A DNA stretch of 64,000 nucleotides from Actinomadura graeca (lineage in GTDB: Bacteria; Actinomycetota; Actinomycetes; Streptosporangiales; Streptosporangiaceae): contig NZ_CP059572.1 of assembly GCF_019175365.1 (NCBI RefSeq), forward strand, positions 2,418,001 to 2,482,000. Direction: 5' to 3'. Under the pieces are notes generated by a model. It did no database searches, had not been told where the DNA came from, and saw only the letters and a list, made by a program, of their open reading frames with translations. Position numbers and translations under genes: made by a program. Of the stretch, positions 25,083 through 33,705 are shown piece by piece. Position 1 is the stretch's first letter. Each line of letters opens with the position of its first letter.

Positions 25083-25132
25083 CTTGGTTGTGGTCCAACA
25101 TGCCGGGGGTTCAATCCTTCATTTGCCCCAAG
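25083..25132 (+). repeat. att-like direct repeat, right copy (degenerate tRNA-His 3' half)
   Basis: CTTGGTTGTGGTCCAA (25083-25098) is identical to the anticodon arm of tRNA-His at 10132-10147. Then CGGGGGTTCAA of the T-arm is kept, and a diverged acceptor end finishes with GCCCCAAG. The 5' half of a tRNA is absent, so it is not a working gene. This is what remains at the far end when an element integrates into a tRNA 3' end. Confidence 0.6.
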
Positions 25133-25426
25133 GCCAAACCCGTTTTTGGGCTTCGAGCGGAGAGCAGAGACGTTCTCCTGTGGGAATCTGTGGGACGGTC
25201 TTCGGATCGTTCCATTTCCTTTGCTCGCCGACGAGGCCGCGATACCACCCGACGCGGCCGACCAGAGACCACGTGGCGAAGCCCGGCCGTCGCCGGTGTG
25301 CCGTGCCAGGGCTCGTACAAACCTTGCGCGGCGGTGGCCGAGCGGTGGCGGTGAAGTCATGAGCCGACTCCGCCTGACCCGCTCGACGGACCCTCAGCAG
25401 CGGTGTCGACTTCGACGCCGACGGCT

Positions 25427-26260
25427 TCACGAGGTCGGCGGTGCGTCCGCCTGGCCGAAGTCGTCCTCACTCATCACCAAGTACACACCCGGTGCGCCCG
25501 GCTCCGACCGCCGCAGCAACCTGGTCTCCCAGCCCGCTGGCCACACCGTCGGGTATCGCGCCAGGTCACTGTGGTCGTCCTCGCCGGGTCCGCTGTCGGC
25601 CGCTTCTTTCCGCGCCCAGATCACACCCAGGAGCCTGGCGTCACGCAGGATCGCGCCGGTCAGGTCCGCGCCCCCCAGTGCCACCTGATGCAGTTCCGCA
25701 CCGGTCAGGTCCGCATCGCGCAAGGTCGCGCGCAGCAGGAACGTGCCGGTCAGCCTCGCGCAGATCAGCCTAGCGCCGGTCAGGTCGGCGAAGTCCAGCT
25801 TCGCGTAGGTCAGGTCCGCATGGGACAGGCTTGCCTCGATCAGTTCGGCCTGGCGGAGGTCGGCGTTGCGCAGGGTCGCGCCGTTGAGTCCGGCGGCGGT
25901 CAGGTTCGCGCCCGACAGCCCGGCGTCGGTCAGGTCCGCGCCGGTCAAATCAGCATTGGCCAGATTCGCGCCGGTCAACTCAGCCCCGGTGAGAGTGGCG
26001 CTCACCAATGTCGCGCCGGTCATGATGGTGTCGCGCAGATCCGCGTAAGACAGGTTCGCGCGGCTCAGGTTCGCACCCGACAGATTCGCCGCGGCCAGAT
26101 TCGCACCGCTCAGATCCGCACCGGTCAAAGACACTTCGTTCAGGTGCGCGTCGGCCAAGTCCACGCCGGCCAGATCCGCGAAGGGGTGGAGGTCATCCTG
26201 GGTGATGCCGGGAGCGATCCATCCGTCGTCCTCCTCCGGTGGCCGTATCCACTCCTGCAT
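25427..26260 (-). CDS. pentapeptide-repeat protein
   Basis: A 277-residue protein from ATG 26260 (an in-frame start at 26287 would add nine residues). Residues about 35-215 are an almost unbroken run of A(D/N)LxX pentapeptides (ADLAGVDLADAHLNEVSLTG and so on), which fold as a right-handed quadrilateral beta-helix. Some such proteins mimic DNA and protect gyrase; most have no known role. The C-terminal 60 residues are not repeats and include RYPTVWPAGWETRLLRRSEP. It lies just outside the right att-like repeat. Confidence 0.88.
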   Translation of the reverse strand: MQEWIRPPEEDDGWIAPGITQDDLHPFADLAGVDLADAHLNEVSLTGADLSGANLAAANLSGANLSRANLSYADLRDTIMTGATLVSATLTGAELTGANLANADLTGADLTDAGLSGANLTAAGLNGATLRNADLRQAELIEASLSHADLTYAKLDFADLTGARLICARLTGTFLLRATLRDADLTGAELHQVALGGADLTGAILRDARLLGVIWARKEAADSGPGEDDHSDLARYPTVWPAGWETRLLRRSEPGAPGVYLVMSEDDFGQADAPPTS

Positions 26261-26539
26261 ACACCGACAGTAGATGCAACCCGTCACCCTCGCATGCTGC
26301 CTGGTGATCTGCCCGCAGAGCGACGGCCCGCGCCGCCAAGCGCGACTCGAACCAACACGACGACGGCGCCAAAGCAGCCGAACATCAGTGCCGTCTCCGA
26401 GTGCTTCCTGACGGAGCGTGAGCGGATGTTGATCGCCGAGATGCCGCGAAGTGCGCCGTGATCGGCGGCTTACGCACCGGCAGTGCCAGCCCTCTCACGC
26501 TCAGGGCGCGAGTAATGTGCGCGAGACCATCGCACACGT

Positions 26540-27508
26540 TCAGGGGACGGATGGGGGTGCGGTGGCCTGTCGGTAGCGTGCGGCGAAAGCCGCGTGTGTG
26601 GGGCTGAGTCCCTCGGGGTCATCCAGGGCTTGCCGGGGATTCCAGCTCTCGGGTTTGACGAGTTTCCCCTGGCGGATATGGACCTCGCCGTTGGTGAGCA
26701 GATAGTTCGTCGTCAGCAGGTGGGTGTCGTGGGCAAGGAAGAACTCCAGCGTGCGGAGCATGGTGGGTGTTGAGCGGGAAAGGCGGCTGAGCGCGGAGAA
26801 GTGTTCGAGGCTGGACTGATGGGCCGCCGCATGACGCATGAGGTTGATCATGTTCTGGTGGTATCGCGGGTCCATGCCGTTGCGGACGACGCCGGAGCGG
26901 TTGACGTCCTCGGGTGCTTCGTACCGTTCGCGTGGGCCGGGCAAGGCCGGGCGGTGGGCACGTCGTGGTGGCCGGTAGCGCCAGCCGCCGCCGGAGTCCA
27001 GGTGGTCGGCCAGGCAGGACAGGCACGCCCAGGCCCGCGGATAGCGCGCGGCCAGCAGGCGCCATCGGAGCCGGGCGAGGGGGCGCCACGGTTGGGGAGT
27101 ACCCAGGAGATCGGTGACGGCTGCGGCGGCCAGGGTCGTGATGTGTTGGATCGCCTCGGTGGACAGCTGGCCTTGGTAATGCAGGTCCTCCAGCGGGCTG
27201 TTCCGGACTATCACAGTGACGGCGGCCTTTTCCCATCGGGAGAGCTCCGCCGGGGTGTGGTCGAAGACCTCTTCGACGAATGGGGCGCACAGGGTCCGGC
27301 GCGTCCGCCCGTCGGCGGCAGCGAAGGCGTCGGCCTGGGCCCAGATCGCGGCTCCGGCCTGGTGGGCGGTGGTGTCGGGGACACCGTATTCGGTGTTCAG
27401 CAGCGTCGGCAGCGTGGTCGTGCACCATTGCCGCATCGAATCCGGGGCGGTGGCCTGGGTTTGGTCGACGGCGGATTCGTCCGACGTCACGGATTCCCGT
27501 TCGGCCAC
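26540..27508 (-). CDS. unknown 322-residue protein
   Basis: Read from ATG 27508. No family recognised. Ser/Thr-rich N-terminus, then helical segments (ELSRWEKAAVTVIVRNSPLE), a central ARYPRAWACLSCLADHLDSG with a CxxC pair, and a conserved-looking ALSRLSRSTPTMLRTLEFFL. No signal peptide or membrane segment. GC content and codon use match the genome. It lies alone, with 279 bp to the pentapeptide gene downstream. Confidence 0.6.
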   Translation of the reverse strand: MAERESVTSDESAVDQTQATAPDSMRQWCTTTLPTLLNTEYGVPDTTAHQAGAAIWAQADAFAAADGRTRRTLCAPFVEEVFDHTPAELSRWEKAAVTVIVRNSPLEDLHYQGQLSTEAIQHITTLAAAAVTDLLGTPQPWRPLARLRWRLLAARYPRAWACLSCLADHLDSGGGWRYRPPRRAHRPALPGPRERYEAPEDVNRSGVVRNGMDPRYHQNMINLMRHAAAHQSSLEHFSALSRLSRSTPTMLRTLEFFLAHDTHLLTTNYLLTNGEVHIRQGKLVKPESWNPRQALDDPEGLSPTHAAFAARYRQATAPPSVP

Positions 27509-27569
27509 GGCCGTCTCCCCTCGTCGAGCGGGACCGTGCCCGCCAGTGATCTCCGCTTTACTCGGCAGA

Positions 27570-27598
27570 GGCCGGTTCCCATGGAGTGGGAACCGGCC
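27570..27598 (-). terminator. hairpin terminator of the secreted peptide gene
   Basis: Perfect 12-bp inverted repeat, GGCCGGTTCCCA at 27570-27581 and its complement at 27587-27598, 5-nt loop, 76 bp after the stop of the minus-strand peptide gene and 62 bp upstream of the next minus-strand gene. Confidence 0.7.
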
Positions 27599-27673
27599 GA
27601 TCAGGGTCTGCCCGCGTCGACGAACTCGTTCGACAAAGGGCGACCGGCCGTCAGTGACCGGCGACCTGCTTCG

Positions 27674-27871
27674 TTACCGGGAGTCGGCAGTGCCACTTAT
27701 GGTGCTGGTAGCACCCTGTACGGTGGTGTGCTCGGCGCTGATGCTGGTGCCAGTGGAGTCGACTGAAACGGCGTGGGCGGCACCGCCGGTGAAGGCGGCC
27801 ACTCCCACCGCGGCGGGGACGGTCAGCGCGGCCCTCACAACGTAGCGGGCCAGACGGGATGAGACGGTCAT
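27674..27871 (-). CDS. 65-residue secreted peptide, unknown
   Basis: Read from ATG 27871 with GGAGG six bases upstream. Residues 1-35 are a Sec signal peptide (basic start, then VVRAALTVPAAVGVAAFTGG, cleavage likely after AHA). The mature part is about 30 residues, rich in Ser and Thr and lacking Cys (VSVDSTGTSISAEHTTVQGA). A strong terminator follows. No family recognised. The 389-bp space upstream (27872-28260) holds no other gene; it includes an AT-rich patch near 28017-28040 that may be its promoter or operator. Confidence 0.6.
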   Translation of the reverse strand: MTVSSRLARYVVRAALTVPAAVGVAAFTGGAAHAVSVDSTGTSISAEHTTVQGATSTISGTADSR

Positions 27872-28260
27872 AGGAGCCTCCTGCAGCCAAAGGTCGGACA
27901 GCGGATAACGGTCCCGGACGACTGAGTGGTGGCATGCCGAGGACGAGCGACCCCGGCGTCCTGCTGCCCCCTTCCCGCCGTTCGGGCCCGAAGTCGTCAC
28001 GATAACGGACGCCCTCAAATAGCGCTTCTCATTTAATTGCGGCTTCAACAGGACGGCCGGTGACGGGTCGGAATCCACCGATGGCGGAATGCGACCGGAA
28101 CCCCTGTTCTTCCTCGTCACAGGGCATCTCCAGAAAAGGGCGAGTGCAGTGAAGGGATGGCGCGCGGACGTCGTCCAGTCGAGGCCGGGGTGAGAGGGCG
28201 AGTCGGCTGGCGGACGCTGCGAGCAGGGCGTTCGGACCCGTTTTCGGCTGCGCCGGTCGC

Positions 28261-28833
28261 TCAGGTCTGCGGGCTCAGGCCCGCCATGGCCAGCCGGAAC
28301 AGCCGGTCCGCCCGGGCGGCCGGGTCGGGGTGGTGCTCGGTGGCCAGGACGATGCCGACGATCAGCGTGATCAGGTCGGCGACGGTGACGCCTGTTGTCA
28401 CCGCGCCGTCCTGCACGGCGCGGCGCAGCAGAGGGTCTCCCGCTTCCTGCATTGCCGCCGAGCAGCTGTTCTCGTGCACCGGGTCGGCGACGTCGTCGTA
28501 GGCCAGCGCGGCCGCCAGCCCCCGGACCGAGACGCCGTAGGCGACCACGTCGCCCAGCCATTCCAGCAACGCCTCCCGGCTGTCGGACCTGCCCGTCAGT
28601 TCCTGGGCGCGGACGCACAGGGCCTCGATCCATTTCCGGGAGACCGCCTCCAGCAGTGCGCGGCGGCTGGGGAAGTGCCGGCGCACGGTCGCCGAGCCGA
28701 CCCCCGCGGTGCGGGCGATCTGTTCCAGAGAGGCGTCGGCGCCCTTGGCGGCGACCTCTTCCTCGGCCACGGCCAGGATGCGCGCGTAGTTGCGCCGGGC
28801 GTCGGCGCGCCGGCGGTCGGGCATGAGCGTCAC
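28261..28833 (-). CDS. TetR-family transcriptional regulator
   Basis: A 190-residue protein with a TetR N-terminal HTH (ARRNYARILAVAEEEVAAKG; LEQIARTAGVGSATVRRHFP) and a C-terminal SBD of the TetR_C_13 kind. Start is ATG 28833 or 28824. It is divergent from an NmrA-type gene 89 bp away, with a 13-bp inverted repeat between them, so it probably represses that gene and itself. Confidence 0.88.
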   Translation of the reverse strand: MTLMPDRRRADARRNYARILAVAEEEVAAKGADASLEQIARTAGVGSATVRRHFPSRRALLEAVSRKWIEALCVRAQELTGRSDSREALLEWLGDVVAYGVSVRGLAAALAYDDVADPVHENSCSAAMQEAGDPLLRRAVQDGAVTTGVTVADLITLIVGIVLATEHHPDPAARADRLFRLAMAGLSPQT

Positions 28834-28846
28834 CTCCTTGCTAAGT

Positions 28847-28893
28847 GGCGGGGCCCGCCATATTGTAGCGGAGACGAAACGGCGGGCCCCGCC
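28847..28893. promoter_or_regulatory. candidate TetR operator between TetR and NmrA genes
   Basis: GGCGGGGCCCGCC (28847-28859) and its exact complement GGCGGGCCCCGCC (28881-28893) are separated by 21 bp; each half is itself nearly palindromic. They flank the presumed divergent promoters. Confidence 0.55.
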
Positions 28894-28922
28894 GTTTAGT
28901 GGACGAGGACCTGAGGAGCGTC

Positions 28923-29846
28923 ATGTCCGAAGATTCCATGCCTGTCCTGGTCACCGGCGCCACCGGCAGGCAGGGCGGGGCCACCGCCCGCGCCCTGCGC
29001 GCGGCGGGCGTTCCCGTCCGTGCGCTGGTGCGCGACCCGGCCACCGGCCTCGCCAAGGCGGTCGAGGCACTCGGCGCCGAACTGGTCACCGGCGACCTGC
29101 ACGACCTCGGCTCGGTGATCCGGGCCGCCGAAGGCGCTCGCGCCGTCTTCTCCGTGCAGATGCCCGCGATGACCGCGGACGGCTTCGACTTCGAAGGTGA
29201 GGTGGCACAGGGTGTCAACCTCATCGAGGGCGCCAAGGCCGCCGGGGTGCCGCAGTTCGTCCACACCTCCGTCAGCGGCGCCGGCCAGCACACCCGGGCT
29301 CCCGGCTGGGCAGAAGGCCGCTGGGCGACGATGGAGCCCACCTTGGGCGCCAAAAGCGCGGTCCAAGACCGGCTCCGCGCCGCCGATTTCCCCCATTGGA
29401 CGCTCCTCAAGCCGGGCTTCTTCATGGAGAACTTCCTGCCGTCCATGGCGTTCCTTTTCCCACGCGGCATCGAAGGCGGCCTGGTGAGCGTCCTGAACCC
29501 CGAAACCCGGCTGTCCTTGGCCGCGGTGGACGACATAGGCAGGGCGGCCGCTGCGGCCATCGCCGCGCCGGAAAGATTCGACGGAATCGAACTGGAACTG
29601 GCGGGTGACTACCTGTCGATGACCGAGATCGCCGATATTCTCTCCCGGACGCTGGGCACGCACCTGGCCGCACCCGACATGACCGAACAGCAGGCCCTCG
29701 CCGCCGGAATGCCACCGATGGGCGCCTCGCACGAATGGCTGAACGTGGTCGGCCAGCCGGGTCGGCCCCACTACGCCAGAGACCTCGGCATTCCGCTCAC
29801 CGGCTTCGAAGAATGGGCTCAGCAGCACATGCGAGCGAAGCCCTGA
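28923..29846 (+). CDS. NmrA-family NAD(P)-binding protein
   Basis: A 307-residue Rossmann-fold protein of the atypical SDR/NmrA group. The dinucleotide motif is VTGATGRQGGAT; VRALVRDP and FVHTSVSGAG are further family marks. ATG 28923 is chosen because GAGGAGCG precedes it. The canonical SDR Tyr-xxx-Lys is not evident. Relatives include redox sensors and quinone or isoflavone reductase-like enzymes. Likely controlled by the divergent TetR. Confidence 0.85.
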   Translation: MSEDSMPVLVTGATGRQGGATARALRAAGVPVRALVRDPATGLAKAVEALGAELVTGDLHDLGSVIRAAEGARAVFSVQMPAMTADGFDFEGEVAQGVNLIEGAKAAGVPQFVHTSVSGAGQHTRAPGWAEGRWATMEPTLGAKSAVQDRLRAADFPHWTLLKPGFFMENFLPSMAFLFPRGIEGGLVSVLNPETRLSLAAVDDIGRAAAAAIAAPERFDGIELELAGDYLSMTEIADILSRTLGTHLAAPDMTEQQALAAGMPPMGASHEWLNVVGQPGRPHYARDLGIPLTGFEEWAQQHMRAKP

Positions 29847-29937
29847 CACGGCTCCAGGCCCGTCCGATGCACGTCCGGCGCACGTCTGGGCCGGACGAGC
29901 CTGGCGGCGAGCACCTGTGCGCCGTCGACGGTCATTC

Positions 29938-29974
29938 CCTCCCTGCCAGCCGAGATCATGACCCGGCAGGGAGG
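29938..29974. terminator. bidirectional hairpin terminator
   Basis: 10-bp inverted repeat CCTCCCTGCC (29938-29947) and its complement (29965-29974), 17-nt loop, between the convergent NmrA gene and the amidohydrolase gene. Confidence 0.65.
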
Positions 29975-29975
29975 C

Positions 29976-30890
29976 TCACCGAACGCGGTGCCGCTCACTG
30001 GGGTAGGTCTCTGCCATCCGGCTATAGCGGGTGGCTAGGGCGGTGGCCCGGGTGGTGTTCACGAAAGGCAGGTCTGAGCCGAAAAGGATCCGGTCTCGGC
30101 CCGCGAATGTGGTGAGCGCGGCCAGCGCGGGGTCGCCCAGCAAGGCGGTATCGAAGCAGCTGACCGTCATCGCCTGCCGCATGGTGTCACCGCCGCCAAG
30201 GGGGCTTCCGTCGATACCGGCGGTGAGCCTGTCTTCCAGGAAGGGAACGGTTCCGCCGCCGTGCGAGAAGATCCAGCGGATGCGGGGGTAGCGGCTGAAG
30301 GCACGGTGAGAGGCCAGGGTGAGGAATGTGCGGGTGGTCTCGAACGGGTAATCCAGGAGGGACGGCCGCAACGGAGCGTCCGCCGGCCATTCATGCGGCA
30401 CAGTGGGATGGACGTGGACGAGGGCGCCGTGGTCGTCGAGCAGGCTCAGCAGCTCCGACCACCGCGGCTCGCCGAGCCGGCCGCCGCCGTAGTGGGTCAG
30501 CAGCGCGACGCCGTCGAACGCGCGGCGGCCGAGGGCGCGCTCGACCTCGTCCAGCGACTCGGCGAGGCAGGGCAGCGGCACGGTCGCGAAGACGCCGAAT
30601 CTGCCTGAGTGCCGGTCGCGGAGCCGCATCAGATCCTCGTTGCACATCGCCGTGAGCCGGACGGTCTGCGCGTGGTCGCCGAAGAAGAATCCAGGTGAGG
30701 CCACCGACAGCAGCGCCTTGCCGATGCCGGCCGAGTCCAGCCAGTCCAGGGACGCCTCCGGGGTCCACGGGGGGAACCCGACCCCTGGCTGGGCTCCGAT
30801 GCCCAGCGATTCCAGTTCGGCCCGGTACCTGGGCAGGATCGCGTGGTGATGGACGTCGACCGGAGGCGGGGTGGTGGGCGGGGCCGCCAT
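29976..30890 (-). CDS. amidohydrolase-family metal enzyme (ACMSD-like)
   Basis: A 304-residue protein from ATG 30890. The metal motif is VDVHHHAI near the start (HxH type), with LVHVHPTVP, FSHGGGTVPFLEDR and FGSDLPF following. This is the pattern of the ACMSD / 6-methylsalicylate-decarboxylase / gamma-resorcylate-decarboxylase group, zinc enzymes that decarboxylate or hydrolyse small acids. It is the last gene of the nine-gene minus-strand cluster, 5 bp from the ABC ATPase stop, and so probably acts on the imported compound or a product of it. Confidence 0.85.
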   Translation of the reverse strand: MAAPPTTPPPVDVHHHAILPRYRAELESLGIGAQPGVGFPPWTPEASLDWLDSAGIGKALLSVASPGFFFGDHAQTVRLTAMCNEDLMRLRDRHSGRFGVFATVPLPCLAESLDEVERALGRRAFDGVALLTHYGGGRLGEPRWSELLSLLDDHGALVHVHPTVPHEWPADAPLRPSLLDYPFETTRTFLTLASHRAFSRYPRIRWIFSHGGGTVPFLEDRLTAGIDGSPLGGGDTMRQAMTVSCFDTALLGDPALAALTTFAGRDRILFGSDLPFVNTTRATALATRYSRMAETYPSERHRVR

Positions 30891-30895
30891 GCCGG

Positions 30896-31657
30896 TCACA
30901 GGACCTTGCTGAGGAAGGCCGCCGTGCGCTTCTCCCGCGGGTTCGACAGCACCTGGTCGGCGGGACCGTCCTCGACGATGAGGCCCTCGTCCATGAAGAT
31001 GACGCGGTCGGCGACCTCTCGGGCGAATCCCAGCTCGTGGGTCACGACGATCATCGTCTTCCCGGCGTGGGCGAGCTTGCGCATCACGTCGAGGACCTCT
31101 CCCACCAGCTCGGGGTCGAGGGCGCTGGTCGGCTCGTCGAACAGCAGGACCTTGGGCTCCATCGCCAGGGTGCGCGCGATCGCCACCCGCTGCTGCTGGC
31201 CGCCGGAGAGCTGGACCGGGTAGGCGCCGGCGTAGTCCGCGAGCCCGACCTGGCCGAGCAGGACCCGTGCCCGGCGCTCGGCCTCGGCCCTGCTCTGGCC
31301 GCGCACCTTCATCGGCGCCAGGACCAGGTTGTGCAGGACGGTCATGTGCGGGAAGAGGTTGAAGCTCTGGAACACCATCCCGATCTCGGCGCGCTGCCTG
31401 CGCAGTTCGGCGGCGCCCAGCGGTACCGTCCGGCCCCGCCTGTGCGTCACCCCGATGACCTCTCCGTCGACGGACACGGTGCCGTCGTCGGGTTGCTCCA
31501 GGTGGTTGATGCAGCGCAGCAGGGTGCTCTTGCCCGAACCCGACGGGCCGATGACGCACACCACCTGCCCGGGCAGCACTTCCAGGTCGATCCGGCGCAG
31601 CACCTCGTGGCTTCCATAGCGTTTGACGAGCTGGTCGGTGACGATCGCGGCGGTCAT
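30896..31657 (-). CDS. polar amino-acid type ABC transporter ATPase
   Basis: A 253-residue ATPase: Walker [11 protein letters not shown]-loop [10 protein letters not shown], signature LSGGQQQR, Walker [11 protein letters not shown]-loop [13 protein letters not shown]. This is the GlnQ/HisP group. Start ATG 31657 overlaps the permease stop by 4 bp, showing translational coupling. It drives import of the substrate bound by the lipoprotein encoded upstream. Confidence 0.92.
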   Translation of the reverse strand: MTAAIVTDQLVKRYGSHEVLRRIDLEVLPGQVVCVIGPSGSGKSTLLRCINHLEQPDDGTVSVDGEVIGVTHRRGRTVPLGAAELRRQRAEIGMVFQSFNLFPHMTVLHNLVLAPMKVRGQSRAEAERRARVLLGQVGLADYAGAYPVQLSGGQQQRVAIARTLAMEPKVLLFDEPTSALDPELVGEVLDVMRKLAHAGKTMIVVTHELGFAREVADRVIFMDEGLIVEDGPADQVLSNPREKRTAAFLSKVL

Positions 31658-32682
31658 CGGTCTTCTCCAGAGGTGGGTGGGGCACCGGCTGGACGCGCGG
31701 CCTTGGAGATGCCGGGGATGTCGGCGCCGGGCTCGATCGCGGTCGCGGACGTCGCGCTGCGGGACCGGCCGGCCACGCGCACGCCGCGGGCGTAGCGGCG
31801 CTCCAGGAAGTGCTGGAAGATCGTGAGCACGGTGGTGATCGCGAGATACCAGACGCTGATGGTGATCAGCAGCGGGATCGTCTTGAAGTTGCGCGCGTAG
31901 ATGAGCTGCGCGGAGTACAGCAGTTCCGGCACCGCGAGCACGCTGACCAGCGAGGAGTACTTCAGCATGCTGATCACCTCGTTGGCGATCGGCGGCACGA
32001 TGACGCGCATCGCCTGCGGCAGCACCACGTAGCGCATCGTCGCCAGCCCGGACAGGCCCATGGCTTGGGCGGCCTCGGTCTGGCCGTGGTGGATGGACTG
32101 GATCCCGGCTCTGACGATCTCCGACATGTAGGCGCCCGCGTTCAGCCCGAGTCCGAGGACCGCGGCGCTCATCGGCGTGATCAGGTCGTTGGCGTCGCCC
32201 GTCAGGAGCGTCGGCCCGAACGGGATCCCGAGGCTCAGCTGCTGGTAGAGCGCACCGAGGTTGAACCAGAACACCAGCTGGACGAGCAGGGGCGTGCCCC
32301 GGAAGAACCAGATGTAGAGGGAACTCGCGGCGACGGGCAGCGGGGACCTCGACAGGCGCATGACGGCGAGCACCACGCCGAGGACGAATCCGACGGCCGT
32401 GCTGAGCCCGGTGAGTTGCAGGGTGCGGCCGAGGCCCAGCATCAGCGGCCGGGAGAACAGGTAGTCGCCGACGACCCCCCATTCGAAATTGTCGTTGCGG
32501 GCGACGGAGTTGCCCGCCGCCACGGCGATCAGCACCACGAGGGCGGTCAGCACCCAGTCGGTGCGCCGCTGCGAGCGCCAGAGCCGCTCCAGCGTGGTTC
32601 TGAACGCCGGCGTCTTGGGCGGTCGCGCGCCACCCGGCAGCGCGGCGGCGGCCTTCGCCGTTACTGGTCTCGCGTTGGTCAT
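31654..32682 (-). CDS. polar amino-acid type ABC transporter permease
   Basis: A 342-residue HisM/GlnP-type permease with several membrane helices between about 40 and 300. The EAA-type loop reads [20 protein letters not shown] and the N-terminal family mark is [13 protein letters not shown]. Long cytoplasmic tails at both ends (about 40 and 45 residues) are not usual in the family. Overlaps the ATPase gene by 4 bp. A single permease gene suggests a homodimeric channel. Confidence 0.9.
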   Translation of the reverse strand: MTNARPVTAKAAAALPGGARPPKTPAFRTTLERLWRSQRRTDWVLTALVVLIAVAAGNSVARNDNFEWGVVGDYLFSRPLMLGLGRTLQLTGLSTAVGFVLGVVLAVMRLSRSPLPVAASSLYIWFFRGTPLLVQLVFWFNLGALYQQLSLGIPFGPTLLTGDANDLITPMSAAVLGLGLNAGAYMSEIVRAGIQSIHHGQTEAAQAMGLSGLATMRYVVLPQAMRVIVPPIANEVISMLKYSSLVSVLAVPELLYSAQLIYARNFKTIPLLITISVWYLAITTVLTIFQHFLERRYARGVRVAGRSRSATSATAIEPGADIPGISKAARPAGAPPTSGEDR

Positions 32683-32721
32683 GACTTCACCTGCTCAGAC
32701 TGCTGAGGAAGGACGCGGATG

Positions 32722-33693
32722 TCAGCCTTCGGACGTGGTCGGCGTCGGTGACGCGGTCTTGGACGTGGCGTTGATCTCGATGCGGTCCACGGCGCCGCGG
32801 ATCTTCCACTTGTCCAGCAGCGTCTTGTAGGTGCCGTTGTCGATCAGCTTCTGGAAGGTGTCCTGGAGGGCGAGGGCCAGCGGCATCCTGCCCTTGGCGA
32901 CCTGGAAGCCGATGTGCGTCTGAAGGTAGGCCGGCCCGGCCAGCTCGATCTTCTGCCCCACCTCGATCCGGTACGCGGCGGCGATGCTGGAGTCGAACTT
33001 CGCGTCGACCCGTCCGGAGGTGAGCGCCAGCATCCCCTGGTCGGCGGTCTTGAACGTGCTGATCTGGATCGGAGGCTTACCGGAGTCCTGGCACTTCTTC
33101 GTCGCCGCCTGCAGAGCGGTCATGTACCGCACCGACCCGGCCAGTGTGGCGACCTTCTGCCCGCAGGCGGCGTCCAGGCTGGTGATCTTCTTGGGGTTGC
33201 CCGGCTTGACCGACAGTTGCGCCCCGGTCTTGAGGTAGTCCACCAGGATCGTCGCCTTCTCGGCCTCCAGTGTGTCGGTGGCACCGCCGCTGGCGAGCAC
33301 CACGCGCCCGCTCTGCAGTGAGGGGATCAGTGAGTCGAACGAGGTGTCCTTGGGGTTGAAGGTCAGGCCGAGCAGCCGTCCGGCGGCATTCAGGAAGTCG
33401 ATGTTGAAGCCGACGATCGTCGTGCTGCCCTCTCCGGAGAAGCTGAGCGGCGGATAGTCGGAGACCGCGGCGACATCGACGCTGCCCTTGGCCCGAAGGT
33501 CCGGCGGCAGCTTGGCCTGCAGGGCCTTGTCGACCGTCAGGTTGACGGCCCCCTGCCCGGTCTTGGCGCCGGGCGCGTCGTCGTCCGGCGTACCGCAGGC
33601 CGACAGCAGCGCCGCCGCCGTGCAGAGGCTGAGGGCGGCGGCCAGTGGCAGATGCCGCCTGAGGTTCGGGTGAGTGCTGGTCGGAGTGTGCAT
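32722..33693 (-). CDS. ABC transporter substrate-binding lipoprotein (family 3)
   Basis: A 323-residue lipoprotein. The signal ends in lipobox LLSAC (Cys about 32). The mature part follows the SBP_bac_3 fold: DYPPLSF, IVGFNIDFLNAAGRLLGLTF, FDSLIPSLQSGRVV, then LIDNGTYKTLLDKWKI at the end. Family members bind polar amino acids, opines or small organic acids. It lies 12 bp downstream of the C45-PTE fusion gene and 39 bp upstream of the permease. Confidence 0.9.
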   Translation of the reverse strand: MHTPTSTHPNLRRHLPLAAALSLCTAAALLSACGTPDDDAPGAKTGQGAVNLTVDKALQAKLPPDLRAKGSVDVAAVSDYPPLSFSGEGSTTIVGFNIDFLNAAGRLLGLTFNPKDTSFDSLIPSLQSGRVVLASGGATDTLEAEKATILVDYLKTGAQLSVKPGNPKKITSLDAACGQKVATLAGSVRYMTALQAATKKCQDSGKPPIQISTFKTADQGMLALTSGRVDAKFDSSIAAAYRIEVGQKIELAGPAYLQTHIGFQVAKGRMPLALALQDTFQKLIDNGTYKTLLDKWKIRGAVDRIEINATSKTASPTPTTSEG

Positions 33694-33705
33694 GGCCGTG
33701 CCTTC

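Larger units (their letters stand above)
10182..25132. mobile_element. candidate tRNA-His-borne genomic island (about 15 kb)
   Basis: Bounded on the left by intact tRNA-His and on the right by a degenerate copy of its 3' half. Content between is accessory: GIY-YIG protein, at least four insertion-sequence remnants or copies, an AT-rich block, hydrolases, P450, NACHT NTPase. No integrase, relaxase or phage structural gene is recognisable inside, so if it was an integrative element it has lost its mobility module. The repeats differ at several positions, consistent with an old event. Confidence 0.45.
24533..25426. other. 894-bp stretch holding transposase and tRNA relics, no intact gene
   Basis: Contains a small inverted repeat upstream of the NACHT gene (ACCACTT at 24622-24628 and its complement at 24635-24641), an IS5-type N-terminal fragment (24817-24978) and the degenerate tRNA-His copy (25083-25132). 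The part 25133-25426 shows nothing I can support as a gene. It looks like the scarred right edge of the island. Confidence 0.6.

Noticed and set aside
25083..25132. Second functional tRNA-His gene
   Set aside because: Only the anticodon and T-arm half is present; no matching 5' acceptor and D-arm upstream, and the acceptor end has diverged.
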